Positions 1 to 8,951 are shown, numbered from the stretch's first letter. The stretch is DNA of 64,000 nucleotides from an uncultured Draconibacterium sp. (GCF_963676815.1 NZ_OY781365.1:3754501-3818500), one strand, 5' to 3'. The notes: generated by a model from the sequence alone, not told the origin. Program-made: numbers and translations.

Positions 1-882
1 AAAGCCAGAAAAGCTTTCTTAAAAGCTGTTGAACTGGCGCCGGAAGATATGCGCGTTCGTTATGAATTTGATCAGTTACGTAAAAAATTGAACGATGATC
101 CGAAAGAACGTTTAGAGGATTTACTGGCTATAAAAGATCAGATTATTACTCGCGATGATTTCTCTGTGGAACTGGCTGCCTTGTATAATTTTAACGGCGA
201 ATACAACTATGCCATGCATTTGCTGAAAAACAGAAATTTCCATCCGTGGGAAGGTGGCGAAGGTCAGGTTTTACGACAGTTCACTTATGCTTGTTTAAAA
301 TTAGGACAACAAGCGTTGAAAGACGGAGATGCTGAAACCGCTTTGGCCTGGTTCCAGAAATCGATGGATACGCCGGATAATCTTGGTGAGAAATACCATC
401 CGTTACAGGCTGTTGCACACATCAATTACTGGAAAGGAATGGCACTAAAAGCGCTTGGTAAAACAGAAGAAGCAAACGAACATTTCCTTGCAAGTACCAA
501 CGAGGAAGGTGATTTTATAGATATGGCAGTAAGTGCTTATTCTGAGTTGTCGTACTATAAAGCATTGTCGCTAAACGAATTGGGGAAAACCAAAGAGGCT
601 CAGCAATTATTAACCGAAATCGGGAAATTTGGAGAAGCCAAGCTGCAGGAAAAGGCTCAGATTGATTATTTTGCTACCTCATTGCCACTGTTGCTGGTAT
701 TTGAAGACGATATTCAAAAGCGAAATACAATTGATGCCAAATATTTAATTGCACTGGCACAAATTGGACTGGGAGATATGAAAAATGCAGAAACGAATCT
801 GAAAGATGTATTGACGTTGAATTCGATGCATGTTGGAGCGAAAGACTTATTGGAGCAGATTTCTGCGAACGTTTTAGGTTAA
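1..882 (+). CDS. DUF5107-type TPR protein, C-terminal part (5' end outside window)
   Basis: The frame is open from base 1, so this is the C-terminal part of a longer protein; the first in-window ATG at 49 is not its start. The visible ~290 residues are helical, with TPR-like pairs (for example AETALAWFQKSMDTP and KTEEANEHFLAST). The segment HPWEGGEGQV resembles the C-terminal repeat region I associate with Bacteroidota DUF5107 proteins (about 1,100 residues, beta-rich N-terminus followed by TPRs). Such proteins are often found next to glycoside hydrolases, and here a secreted GH2 follows after only 21 bases, suggesting one transcript. The DUF5107 part itself lies outside the window, so the assignment rests on the tail. 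Substrate and role are unknown. Confidence 0.6.
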   Translation, partial: KARKAFLKAVELAPEDMRVRYEFDQLRKKLNDDPKERLEDLLAIKDQIITRDDFSVELAALYNFNGEYNYAMHLLKNRNFHPWEGGEGQVLRQFTYACLKLGQQALKDGDAETALAWFQKSMDTPDNLGEKYHPLQAVAHINYWKGMALKALGKTEEANEHFLASTNEEGDFIDMAVSAYSELSYYKALSLNELGKTKEAQQLLTEIGKFGEAKLQEKAQIDYFATSLPLLLVFEDDIQKRNTIDAKYLIALAQIGLGDMKNAETNLKDVLTLNSMHVGAKDLLEQISANVLG

Positions 883-903
883 CGATTATAGAAAAGTAGG
901 ATT

Positions 904-3678
904 ATGAAGTCGATATTGAATTATTTATTAATTGTTGCAATAGCAATTTTGGCAGCTTGTACAAAGCCTGAAGTTACGGAAATAGACCTGGCAGGAGAGT
1001 GGGCCGTAAAACTCGACTCCACAAATGTTGGAATGAGTGAAGGCTGGGCAGAACAAACGCTGGATGGCATGCCAGTTCAATTGCCCGGTACACTCGATGA
1101 TGCCGGAATTGGAAAAACGAATACGCAGAAACCGGTAATGGACAATAGTGTAATGTGGGGACTAACTCGCAAACATCAGTACATTGGAAAGGCATGGTAT
1201 CAGAAAGAAGTTACGATTCCATCAAACTGGGAAGGCAAAAACATTGAATTGGAACTGGAGCGTGTAATCTGGCAATCGCAGGTTTTTATTGATGGCAATC
1301 TGGTCGATAAACAAGAGAGTTTAATTGCATCGCATCGTCATAATTTAAGTTTGTCACTCACTCCGGGAAAACATGTGATAACAGTGCTTATCGACAATTC
1401 AGATATTTATCCTCTGATTAATGTCCAAAGCGACAAATACCCCGATCCGATTAATCAGGATCTCGCGCATGCATACACTAATCACACGCAAATTAAATGG
1501 AACGGTGTAATCGGCGATATTAAATTGACCGCATCTGCAACCGGTAAAATTGAGGATTTGCAGGTGTATTCAAACGTTGCAGAAGGAACGATAAAAGCTA
1601 CTTTTAAGGATCTCACCAATGCTGAAAATCTGACTTATCAGATTCTGACAACAGCAGGAGAAGTTGTTGCCGAAGGCGTAATAGATAGAGGTGACGAAGC
1701 AATTACGCTGCAAAAACCGGAAGGTGTGGAACTTTGGGATGAATTCAATCCAAATTTATATGATTTTAAGGTGACTGCAGGAAGTTTAAATGCCACTGCA
1801 CGATTTGGTTACAGCCAGGTTGCGAAAGATGGTGGAGTGCTTACATTAAATGGCAAGCGAATCTTTTTGCGCGGCAACCTCGAGTGTGTGATTTTTCCGT
1901 TAACCGGTCATCCGCCGATGGAAAAGGAGGATTGGGCCAAGCTGATTTCGCAGGCAAAAGCTTATGGTTTAAATCACCTGCGTTTTCACTCATGGTGTCC
2001 GCCCACTGCAGCATTTGAAGCTGCCGACGAAGCCGGATTTTATTACCAGGTGGAATTGCCTCATTGGAGCTTGAAGTTTGGAGAAGATAAAAAAACGACT
2101 CAGTTTTTATTAAACGAAGCCGACCGGATTTTGAGCGATTACGGAAATCATCCGTCGTTTGTTTTAATGGCTTTGGGCAACGAACTGGAAGGCGATGCCG
2201 ATTTGCTGAATTCGACAGTAGCAGATTTGCGTGCAAAAGACAAGCGTCATTTATACATGACAACAACTTACTCGTTTCAGTACCCACTGGGAACAATTGC
2301 GCAGCCGGAAGATGACTTTTTTGTAACCCAGAAAACCGATGCCGGCTGGATTCGCGGACAAGGTATTTTTAACGAACAGTATCCAAATTTTAATGAAGAC
2401 TATACCGCTACAAGCGAGCATGTGCCGGTGCCTTTAATTTCGCACGAAATCGGACAATATTCGGTTTATCCCGATATGTCGGAGATTGAGAAATACACAG
2501 GCGTTCTGAAGCCGCTCAACTTTATGGCAGTTCGAAGCGAACTGGAAAAAAACGGTTTATTGGAACTGGCTGATAAGTTTACATATGCATCCGGGAAACT
2601 GGCAGCAATTCTATATAAAGAAGAGATTGAACGTGCTTTAAAAACACCAGCATTTGATGGATTTCAGTTGTTGCAGTTGCAGGATTTTCCCGGACAGGGA
2701 ACGGCTTTGGTTGGTTTACTGAATGCATTCTGGGAATCGAAAGGAGTGATTAGTGCCGAGGAATTCCGTCAGTTTAATGCTGAAGTGGTTCCACTCATTC
2801 GTTTTGAAAAAGCTGTTTATGAAGATGGTGAAACATTTAACGCATCGCTGGAGGTTGCCAACTTTTTTAAGGAAATGAATGGACAAACACTGGACTGGTC
2901 AATTGTTAACGAAGCAGGCGAAACGGTGCATTCGGGAACTCAAAACAATATCGATTTACTTTTGGGTAACAATGTCAATTTGGGTAATATTGAGTTCAAA
3001 GTTAACGCTGATAAAGCTGAAAAGTTAATGATCAATGTTGCTTTAAAAGGTACCGACTATAAAAACAGCTGGCCAATTTGGGTGTATCCGAAAGAGGTAA
3101 AAATTAGCTCTGACAAAGTAGTTATAACAACATCGTTACAGAAAGCAAAGCAAGAACTGGAGAAAGGAAATACAGTGTTGCTAAATCCGGATTATAAAAA
3201 TCTAAAAGGTATTGCCGGTCGCTTTGTACCGGTGTTCTGGAGCCCTGTGCATTTCCCGAACCAACCGAGCTCAATGGGATTGTTAATGGATGAAAACCAT
3301 GCCGCATTTAGCGATTTCCCAACCAGTGAATATACCGAATGGCAATGGTGGGATTTGTGTCTAAAATCAAAATCGCTGATTGTTGATGATTTGGATGTAA
3401 CACCTATTGTACGTGTGATTGATAACTTTGTAACAAACCATCACCTGACCAATGTTTTTGAAACAAAAGTGGGAGAGGGTAAACTGGTGTATTCTTCCAT
3501 CGATTTGATGAGTAATCTCGACGAACGCCCTGTCGCACGTCAGCTACGTTCGAGTTTATTGCAATACATGGAGAGTGCCGCTTTTAATCCCTCTGGTTCT
3601 GTTGCTATTGATGAGCTTGATTTTACAGATACCACAACTAAAAAACAATTTGAAGCTTCGGATATTTATAACGATTAG
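904..3678 (+). CDS. Secreted lipoprotein glycoside hydrolase family 2 (beta-galactosidase/glucuronidase type)
   Basis: This is a GH2 retaining glycosidase. A lipobox signal (ILAAC, Cys19) anchors it as a lipoprotein. An N-terminal sugar-binding jelly-roll domain (about residues 25-210) contains the GH2-like segment AWYQKEVTIP. An Ig-like domain follows, and then a TIM barrel. The motif GNELEG carries the expected acid/base Glu427, and SHEIGQY carries the expected nucleophile Glu515. At 924 residues it is longer than simple GH2 enzymes; the C-terminal ~300 residues look beta-rich and ThuA/Ig-like but I cannot name them. It follows the TPR gene closely and ends in a strong terminator. The sugar specificity (galactoside, glucuronide or other) cannot be read from sequence. 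Confidence 0.85.
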   Translation: MKSILNYLLIVAIAILAACTKPEVTEIDLAGEWAVKLDSTNVGMSEGWAEQTLDGMPVQLPGTLDDAGIGKTNTQKPVMDNSVMWGLTRKHQYIGKAWYQKEVTIPSNWEGKNIELELERVIWQSQVFIDGNLVDKQESLIASHRHNLSLSLTPGKHVITVLIDNSDIYPLINVQSDKYPDPINQDLAHAYTNHTQIKWNGVIGDIKLTASATGKIEDLQVYSNVAEGTIKATFKDLTNAENLTYQILTTAGEVVAEGVIDRGDEAITLQKPEGVELWDEFNPNLYDFKVTAGSLNATARFGYSQVAKDGGVLTLNGKRIFLRGNLECVIFPLTGHPPMEKEDWAKLISQAKAYGLNHLRFHSWCPPTAAFEAADEAGFYYQVELPHWSLKFGEDKKTTQFLLNEADRILSDYGNHPSFVLMALGNELEGDADLLNSTVADLRAKDKRHLYMTTTYSFQYPLGTIAQPEDDFFVTQKTDAGWIRGQGIFNEQYPNFNEDYTATSEHVPVPLISHEIGQYSVYPDMSEIEKYTGVLKPLNFMAVRSELEKNGLLELADKFTYASGKLAAILYKEEIERALKTPAFDGFQLLQLQDFPGQGTALVGLLNAFWESKGVISAEEFRQFNAEVVPLIRFEKAVYEDGETFNASLEVANFFKEMNGQTLDWSIVNEAGETVHSGTQNNIDLLLGNNVNLGNIEFKVNADKAEKLMINVALKGTDYKNSWPIWVYPKEVKISSDKVVITTSLQKAKQELEKGNTVLLNPDYKNLKGIAGRFVPVFWSPVHFPNQPSSMGLLMDENHAAFSDFPTSEYTEWQWWDLCLKSKSLIVDDLDVTPIVRVIDNFVTNHHLTNVFETKVGEGKLVYSSIDLMSNLDERPVARQLRSSLLQYMESAAFNPSGSVAIDELDFTDTTTKKQFEASDIYND

Positions 3679-3690
3679 CTGAAAATAAAA

Positions 3691-3724
3691 AAGCAACAAT
3701 CATTTATCTGATTGTTGCTTTTTT
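3691..3724 (+). terminator. Rho-independent terminator after the GH2 gene
   Basis: A perfect 12-bp stem (3691-3702 with 3709-3720) with a 6-base loop is followed by a T run. It starts 12 bases after the GH2 stop codon and closes the TPR-GH2 transcription unit. Confidence 0.9.
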
Positions 3725-3912
3725 GTTAATACCCGAATAGAGCAGTTTATCGATTTTATACTATAGCTCCGAACATTTATTGCAAAATTTGACTTTAAAA
3801 AAATACTATCAATTATTTGATTTACAGGACTTCTGTTCTTTTTATATTTTGATTCCGGCGAGATGACTGGATTTACTGATTATGAATCCAAAATGGTTAA
3901 GGATGCACAAAT

Positions 3913-3942
3913 AAAAAGCCTCTTCAAAATATTGAAGAAGCT
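3913..3942 (-). terminator. Terminator-like hairpin behind the tRNA remnant
   Basis: Read on the minus strand, a 12-bp stem with one mismatch and an AATA-type loop is followed by a TTTTTA run. It lies directly behind the tRNA-like remnant at 3951-3980, as the native terminator of a tRNA gene would. Confidence 0.6.
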
Positions 3943-3950
3943 TTAGTGAG

Positions 3951-3980
3951 TCGGGATGACAGGATTTGAATGTCATCCCG
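3951..3980 (-). pseudogene. Internally deleted tRNA-Pro-like remnant
   Basis: On the minus strand the segment starts with CGGGATG, the 5' acceptor strand known from Bacteroidota tRNA-Pro. It then jumps to a T-loop-like TTCAAAT, followed by CCTGT and the 3' acceptor strand CATCCCG plus discriminator A. The D arm, anticodon arm and half of the T arm are missing, leaving a perfect 10-bp hairpin (3952-3961 with 3971-3980). A terminator follows, as expected for a tRNA 3' flank. It may be the scar of an integration or deletion at a tRNA. The proline identity is inferred from the acceptor stem only. Confidence 0.4.
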
Positions 3981-4146
3981 GTTATACCTTTGTATCAATG
4001 ATTTACTTTGTTGTAAATTTTGCAGGTCACCGTATCGGTCACTTTTAAAGAACTTTTCTAACTGGTTTAAAAGTAGTAAATTTTGCGAGGAATATCAAGG
4101 TGTTTCAATTGCATAGTGTCAACTTTTAACTATCCTGTCATAATTG

Positions 4147-4178
4147 AAAAAGGGTCCAGCTATTTATATAGCTAACCC
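4147..4178 (-). terminator. Terminator of the hybrid histidine kinase gene
   Basis: On the minus strand GGGT plus AGCTAT pair with ATAGCT plus ACCC around a 4-base loop, with small internal mismatches, followed by TTTTT. It lies 55 bases beyond the kinase stop. The rest of 3725-4232 shows the tRNA-like remnant and no gene. Confidence 0.65.
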
Positions 4179-4232
4179 CTCGGTATTTTTAACTTGCACG
4201 CATTTTTAACAGTGTCAATTCGAATGCAAAAC

Positions 4233-6080
4233 TCAATTACGTAAATTCTGGATAGCTGTTAGTAATTCATCCTTTTTGAATGGTTTAGTGATTATAGCAT
4301 CAAAACCATGATTGAAAATTTTCTTTCTGTCTTCGTCAAAAGCTAAGGCTGTTAAAGCAATAATTTTAAGCTCAGAATCATGATCTTTTAGTATTGTTGT
4401 AGCTTGCATTCCATCCATAATTGGCATTCTTATGTCCATAAGAATTAATACCAAAGAATTTCGATATTGCTTGTATATATTAATTGCTTCCAAGCCATTT
4501 TGTGCTTCTAAAATGGTGGAAAATTTTCCATGAATAGCAGCTCTTAAATAAATCCTATTACTCAATTGATCATCTACAATCATTATAATTTTATCCTTAA
4601 TTTCGTGTTCTTTTCTTAGTATATTTTTATATGAAATATTTCTCATTCCTAAAATTGGGTATACAAAAGAAATTCTGGTACCATTATTCTTTTCAGACAC
4701 AATTTTAAGGGAACATCCCATTTGTTTCAATATGCTAACACATATACTTAGTCCAAGCCCTGCGCCTTGACTAAACTTGTCTATCTTGGTAAATTTTTCA
4801 GTTATGATTCCAATTTTATCTTCAGGTATTCCAATACCTGTATCTTGAACAAATAATTCGACTTTATTCTCATTCAAAATTTCAGCACCAAATGAGATTT
4901 TGCCGTTATGAGTAAACTTTAATGAGTTATTAAGCAAGTTAATAAGTACTTGATTTATTCTGTTAATATCTGTATTAATCAAAATTTCATCGTTTGGTTG
5001 TTTCAATATTAGATTCAGACTGTTAGGTGTTTTTCTTTTATAGATTGAGTACAAGTTTTTTAAAAGTGTGTTTAAACAAACTTCATCATAATTTAGTGTC
5101 AAAGTTCCAATTTCAATTTTTGAGTAATCAATAACATCGTCAATAAGTCTTAATAGCAGATCTGATTGTTCTTCAATAATTGCACAATATTTTTGTAAAT
5201 CTTTATCTTTTTCGTTTTCGACTATAATATTTGCGAATCCAATTATTGAATTCAGGGGGGTTCGAATTTCATGACTTACAGAGGCAAGAAATTCAGATTT
5301 AAGTTTATCTGATTCTTGAGCTCTTTTTAAGGCTTCAGATAGCTGTTTAACAAGCTCTTCTTTTTCTGAATTTGATGCAAGGAGTAATTCATTCATTTTC
5401 TCTAACTCCTTTTGGGATTTTTCTATTTCCCGAAATGATTTTTTTGAGCATTCCGTATAATAATGATTTAAAAAAAGTATAATACTTCCCGCCGTTATTA
5501 GAATAGTAATTTTCAATATTAAATACATTTTAAAACTTACTCCGATTTGATCCAATAGAATCTTGCCTTCATTGAAGAACGCAAGTTGGTAAAATAAAAC
5601 AGTGGAAACCGATATAAGTAGTGAAAAAATACCTCTTTTTGTTCCGTAGGCAACATCAACAAAAAGGATAAATATTAGAAAAATAACAAGGTAACTTCCC
5701 CAAGCTGAAAAGAAATGCATGCTGTATATACTTAGGATATACGAACAAAAAATGAACATTTTAAATCTAACTTGATTTAATATTCTTCTTTTCAAAACTA
5801 AAAGCAAACATCCTACAAATAGCAAAATTGTTGATGCTAGTAATACATTGTTTAGAATACCTCTCTGTTTTGATATTACTATTGAAAATATCAGTGCACA
5901 ACCTCCGATAGTATTCAATAATGTAATTAGCAAAAAATGAAATCTTCTAATATCATCTTTTGTTTGATTATAATGAAGTTTGGGCCAAAATTGTCTACCA
6001 ATTTTCGCTTTATAAATATTCATTGCATTTATATATTTGTTTTTATTCATTTGGGTTAGGGATGCCCCTCCGATTTTCAC
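4233..6080 (-). CDS. Hybrid sensor histidine kinase/response regulator
   Basis: The N-terminal ~200 residues hold about six hydrophobic helices, followed by a coiled coil (about 205-255). HisKA carries the phospho-acceptor His270 in VSHEIRTPLN. The HATPase_c domain has an N box around INQVLINLLNNSLKF and the G1 box QDTGIGIP. A C-terminal receiver domain has Asp549 in LMDIRMP and Lys in TKPF. No DNA-binding output domain is present, so it probably signals by phosphorelay or to a separate regulator. The sensor is a membrane domain without a recognizable ligand fold. The start may be Met11 (6050), since the first ten residues look unlike a membrane protein start. No cognate partner gene lies nearby. 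Confidence 0.9.
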   Translation of the reverse strand: MKIGGASLTQMNKNKYINAMNIYKAKIGRQFWPKLHYNQTKDDIRRFHFLLITLLNTIGGCALIFSIVISKQRGILNNVLLASTILLFVGCLLLVLKRRILNQVRFKMFIFCSYILSIYSMHFFSAWGSYLVIFLIFILFVDVAYGTKRGIFSLLISVSTVLFYQLAFFNEGKILLDQIGVSFKMYLILKITILITAGSIILFLNHYYTECSKKSFREIEKSQKELEKMNELLLASNSEKEELVKQLSEALKRAQESDKLKSEFLASVSHEIRTPLNSIIGFANIIVENEKDKDLQKYCAIIEEQSDLLLRLIDDVIDYSKIEIGTLTLNYDEVCLNTLLKNLYSIYKRKTPNSLNLILKQPNDEILINTDINRINQVLINLLNNSLKFTHNGKISFGAEILNENKVELFVQDTGIGIPEDKIGIITEKFTKIDKFSQGAGLGLSICVSILKQMGCSLKIVSEKNNGTRISFVYPILGMRNISYKNILRKEHEIKDKIIMIVDDQLSNRIYLRAAIHGKFSTILEAQNGLEAINIYKQYRNSLVLILMDIRMPIMDGMQATTILKDHDSELKIIALTALAFDEDRKKIFNHGFDAIITKPFKKDELLTAIQNLRN

Positions 6081-6536
6081 ACGTACAGATTGTTGACTTC
6101 TGCAATTTCGAGCGATTTAGAATAGAGGGTGTACGCTTGTTGCCGATGCACTTATTTAAACTAAACAGAATGCTAAAGCCAATACGGACAATAAATTTAA
6201 TTTTATCATGAATCCAAATTTTGTTTTCTAACTGTAATTGTTTGTGCTGTAAAAATGCACAAATAACATTTAAGGAACACGTCTAAGCCTTGCTCTAAAA
6301 AAATGGATTCAGTTGACAGGAAAATATAGCTTATTATAATTTAATACTATTGAGTGCGCATTATTTTCAATTCTTAATTTAAACACTTGTAGTTTGTAGA
6401 TATTTAAATCAATATTCTATAAAATTTATTCGTCCTTCGTTCCTGGAAATTTTCAATTTTCGGTGAACGACAGATTTTATCGACAAATTTCTTATATCTT
6501 TTTGTGTTTTATTTACACCTATTAATCATAAATATT
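6081..6536. other. Gene-free AT-rich spacer
   Basis: I see no coding region, RNA gene or clear terminator in these 456 bases. The part next to 6080 presumably holds the promoter of the histidine kinase on the minus strand. Confidence 0.5.
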
Positions 6537-7454
6537 TCATGGTTCAAGAATGATGTTTTTTGCTAGCTCTTTCCATTGTTTTATTTCTTTATCTGAAATT
6601 GGCTTCAAATGTTTTACGAACCTTTTTAATACTGAAAAGAATAATTCTGGTTCATCAGAAAATATATTGTGACCAGAATGCTTGAACAAAACATATTGGG
6701 CATTGGGAAGATATTTTCGCATCAAATCTTTCTTGTTATCTTGCCATGTTAAATCCCATTTTCCCTCACAAAGTAAGGTTGGAATTGGACATTTGTCGAA
6801 TGCGTGGCTTAAATCATATTCATCAAGACTTGCTGACATTGTACCGTTAAATCCTTTGTCGTTTACCCATTCGTAAAGTGATGCGCGAATAATTTCTTCA
6901 TTTGTGGGTTTGTAATAATTCTGACGTTTCCAATCTCCGTTTATTTCTTTGTTGTACAAAAGTTGCAAAAATGTAATTTTTTGTTCTCGATATAAATTGT
7001 AGATTTCGTTTATCTTCTGCCTTTCCGCTTCGCTAATATGGTCATACTGTCTGGTACCATTTAATGAGTTATTTTTCATTAACGGTTTTGCACTAATATA
7101 AACTGTCGCCAGTGTGTTTTCTGGATGGACTACCGTGTAATATTGAGCAACAGCACCTCCGTATGAATAACCGCATACAATCCATTTATCGAAACCTAGT
7201 TGTTGTCGAAGTTTATCTAAATCGTCAATGGCTTGCTCAAAACAATATCCATTTTCTCCAGGATTAAAATCGGATTGACCACAACCTCTTTGGTCATAAT
7301 AGATTACTTTACAATATTTTGCTGCTTTGGAAAACCAAGGATGAAAATAATGATGTGTTCCTCCAGGACCTCCGTTTATAACAACTAATGGAATTCCTTT
7401 ACCTTCAGTTTCGCAATATAGTTTGCAATCGCCAATATTTGTAAGCTTCCCCAA
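6537..7454 (-). CDS. Alpha/beta hydrolase, proline iminopeptidase-like, N-terminus cut by an IS
   Basis: The fold markers of the proline iminopeptidase group are present: the oxyanion segment NGGPGG (normally HGGPGG), YYDQRGCGQS, the nucleophile elbow GYSYGG, an acidic residue near CEGKWDLTWQD, and the catalytic His in KHSGHN. No signal peptide is seen, so it is probably cytosolic. The reading frame opens with TTG at 7454, right where the IS3-family element begins; a stop (7467-7469) lies in the IS. Only a few N-terminal residues seem lost, so the core may still fold, but it has lost its own promoter and start. Real substrate unknown. Confidence 0.75.
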   Translation of the reverse strand: MGKLTNIGDCKLYCETEGKGIPLVVINGGPGGTHHYFHPWFSKAAKYCKVIYYDQRGCGQSDFNPGENGYCFEQAIDDLDKLRQQLGFDKWIVCGYSYGGAVAQYYTVVHPENTLATVYISAKPLMKNNSLNGTRQYDHISEAERQKINEIYNLYREQKITFLQLLYNKEINGDWKRQNYYKPTNEEIIRASLYEWVNDKGFNGTMSASLDEYDLSHAFDKCPIPTLLCEGKWDLTWQDNKKDLMRKYLPNAQYVLFKHSGHNIFSDEPELFFSVLKRFVKHLKPISDKEIKQWKELAKNIILEP

Positions 7455-7508
7455 AAAAAGGACAGTTTAAAAGTAGACAAATAAACGTTAATTTTGAACT
7501 GTTAGAAG

Positions 7509-7775
7509 ATGAAGAAGAAAAGATTTACACCACAACAAATCTCCTCGATTTTGAAGGAGTACGAAAACGGCAAAAGCGTAGAAGAAATTGTTCGTGACCA
7601 TAGTGTTAGCCGAGCTACATTTTACAAATGGCGGCAACGATATGGCGGCATGGAAGCCACAGAGTTGAAAAGGCTCAAGGAACTCGAAGAGGAGAACCGC
7701 AAATTAAAAATGATGTATGCCGAACAAGCTCTTGATTTAAAACTTGCCAAAGAGATTATCGAAAAAAAGCTTTAA
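7509..7775 (+). CDS. IS3-family transposase OrfA
   Basis: The 88-residue protein has a helix-turn-helix (SVEEIVRDHSVSRATFYKWRQRYGG) that binds the IS ends. A leucine-zipper coiled coil (LKELEEENRKLKMMYAEQAL) allows OrfA/OrfAB multimers. ATG is preceded by a short A/G-rich stretch. Length and layout match IS407-group OrfA. The frame ends right after an A_AAA_AAG slippery heptamer, from which the OrfAB fusion transposase would be made by -1 frameshifting. Confidence 0.9.
   Translation: MKKKRFTPQQISSILKEYENGKSVEEIVRDHSVSRATFYKWRQRYGGMEATELKRLKELEEENRKLKMMYAEQALDLKLAKEIIEKKL
7763..7769 (+). other. Programmed -1 frameshift site A_AAA_AAG between orfA and orfB
   Basis: The heptamer is in the orfA frame (GAA AAA AAG). 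The orfB frame is -1 relative to orfA and stays open from here through 7850, reading KKALKPCEKREIAKEV before the orfB start. This is the standard arrangement for OrfAB transposase synthesis in the IS3 family. Confidence 0.8.
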
Positions 7776-7849
7776 AGCCTTGTGAAAAAAGAGAGATTGC
7801 AAAGGAAGTTTGCATCAATCCAACAGTTGGCATCCGCAGGGCGTGCCGT

Positions 7850-8641
7850 GTGTTAAATATGAGTCGTTCCGTTTATTACTACGAGTCGATAAAAGACGAT
7901 GCTGAGGTAATTGATGCACTTACCATAAAAGCGAAAGACCACCCTACAGAAGGTTTTTGGAAGGCATATGGCCGATTACGCCTGGAAGGCAATGAGTGGA
8001 ACCACAAGCGGGTGTATCGGGTTTATTGCATGATGAAACTGAATATGCGCAGGAAAGTAAAGAAAAGGCTCCCTGCCAGGGTAAAAGTTCCTTTGGTAAT
8101 CCCCGAAAATATCAATAATTGTTGGTCGATTGATTTTATGCACGATGCTCTGGAGAATGGACGGAAGATAAAAAGTTTCAATATTATGGATGACTTTAAC
8201 CGAGAAGCGCTCCATGTTGAACTTGACCATTCCATCCGAAGCAATAAAGTAGTTTATGTCCTGAATCACTTGATAAAACGCAGGGGCAAACCATCACAAA
8301 TAAGGATGGATAACGGCCCCGAGTTTATTGCTGAGCTGTTAAAAGAATGGAGCAAATTTCAAGGAATTGAACTTTTATATACCCAGCCAGGCAAGCCAAC
8401 ACAGAATGCTTTTGTAGAGCGATTTAACGGAACCTACCGCAGGGCAGTATTGGATGCCTACCTGTTTCAATCGTTGGATGAAGCCAGAAATGAAACAGAA
8501 AGATGGATATTTGATTACAACAATAGAAGACCGCATGATTCATTGGGAGGAATGACTCCCATTGGTTATGCCAATAAAATGAAGAACCAAAAGCTGAACA
8601 GCAAAGAAAATGTGATTTACGAACCTGTCAAGGGTATATAA
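7850..8641 (+). CDS. IS3-family transposase OrfB (DDE integrase core)
   Basis: The 263-residue stretch from a GTG holds an HTH_21-like N-terminal part (HPTEGFWKAYGRLR) followed by the rve DDE core. The catalytic residues are seen in WSIDFMHD, MDNGPEF and the Glu of NAFVERFNGTYRR. The C-terminal RRPHDSLGGMTPIGYA is typical of IS3 OrfB. Translation most likely comes from the -1 frameshift in orfA at 7763-7769, giving an OrfAB of about 380 residues, rather than from GTG at 7850. The catalytic set looks intact, so it may be active if its ends are complete. Confidence 0.9.
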   Translation: MLNMSRSVYYYESIKDDAEVIDALTIKAKDHPTEGFWKAYGRLRLEGNEWNHKRVYRVYCMMKLNMRRKVKKRLPARVKVPLVIPENINNCWSIDFMHDALENGRKIKSFNIMDDFNREALHVELDHSIRSNKVVYVLNHLIKRRGKPSQIRMDNGPEFIAELLKEWSKFQGIELLYTQPGKPTQNAFVERFNGTYRRAVLDAYLFQSLDEARNETERWIFDYNNRRPHDSLGGMTPIGYANKMKNQKLNSKENVIYEPVKGI

Positions 8642-8688
8642 ACGACTTCGCTAACTCAGTCGCCCTTGACAGAACCAAAAATCACATT
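8609..8688. repeat. Long two-block inverted repeat at the right end of the IS3-family element
   Basis: AATGTGATTT (8609-8618) and CTGTCAAGGG (8625-8634) recur in inverted order as CCCTTGACAG (8663-8672) and AAATCACATT (8679-8688). Two perfect 10-bp blocks are separated by 6-base unpaired stretches on each side, around a 28-base centre that contains the orfB stop. It would form a strong hairpin across the end of orfB. Confidence 0.75.
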
Positions 8689-8759
8689 GAAAAAGCTTTC
8701 AGAATTTGGTTATGAAAAAGAAAATAATCTATTTTTAGATAGTCCTAAAAAGGGGAAGC

Positions 8760-8951
8760 TTACATATTTACGTATTGTACGTTCAGTTTTAGCTCGTCAC
8801 ACAGACGTGGAAGACTATCTATTTTATAATGAATATTATCCTCAATATGTGATTTGTTATCGAGAACGATTTCCTGTTTTTTTTGAATCTTTATTGTTTG
8901 ACAAGAACTGAAAATAACCAGTATTATTAATAATTTTAAATATTCTTTCAT
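8760..8951 (-). CDS. Small putative lipoprotein, possibly truncated
   Basis: A 63-residue frame starts with a convincing lipoprotein signal (MKEYLKLLIILVIFSSC, lipobox FSSC) and continues with a short polar stretch. It ends about 90 bases from the IS3-family element. It could be the surviving start of a longer lipoprotein cut by IS-associated deletion, or a genuine tiny lipoprotein. I prefer this frame to an opposing plus-strand frame (8666-8911), which begins inside the IS hairpin and has no recognizable features. Function unknown. Confidence 0.35.
   Translation of the reverse strand: MKEYLKLLIILVIFSSCQTIKIQKKQEIVLDNKSHIEDNIHYKIDSLPRLCDELKLNVQYVNM

Larger units (their letters stand above)
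7455..8672 (+). mobile_element. IS3-family insertion sequence (IS407-like), ends not fully defined
   Basis: The element carries overlapping-frame orfA and orfB typical of IS3. The left end lies near 7455, where the hydrolase frame is interrupted. The right end is placed at the hairpin behind orfB (8625-8672). I could not find a copy of the left-end sequence (around GGACAGTTTAAAAG) in inverted orientation on the right, so the right terminus may be truncated. No target duplication was recognized. Confidence 0.75.

Noticed and set aside
1841..2296. Minus-strand 151-codon frame inside the GH2 gene
   Set aside because: It lies wholly within a well-supported GH2 coding region and has no family features.
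5960..6211. Plus-strand 83-codon frame overlapping the start of the histidine kinase
   Set aside because: Cysteine- and phenylalanine-rich translation typical of antisense frames; no start signal or homology.
8666..8911. Plus-strand frame of 81 codons after the IS3-family element
   Set aside because: It starts with TTG inside the IS hairpin, has no recognizable domain, and overlaps a minus-strand frame with a clear lipoprotein signal. It could be a fragment, but I cannot support it.
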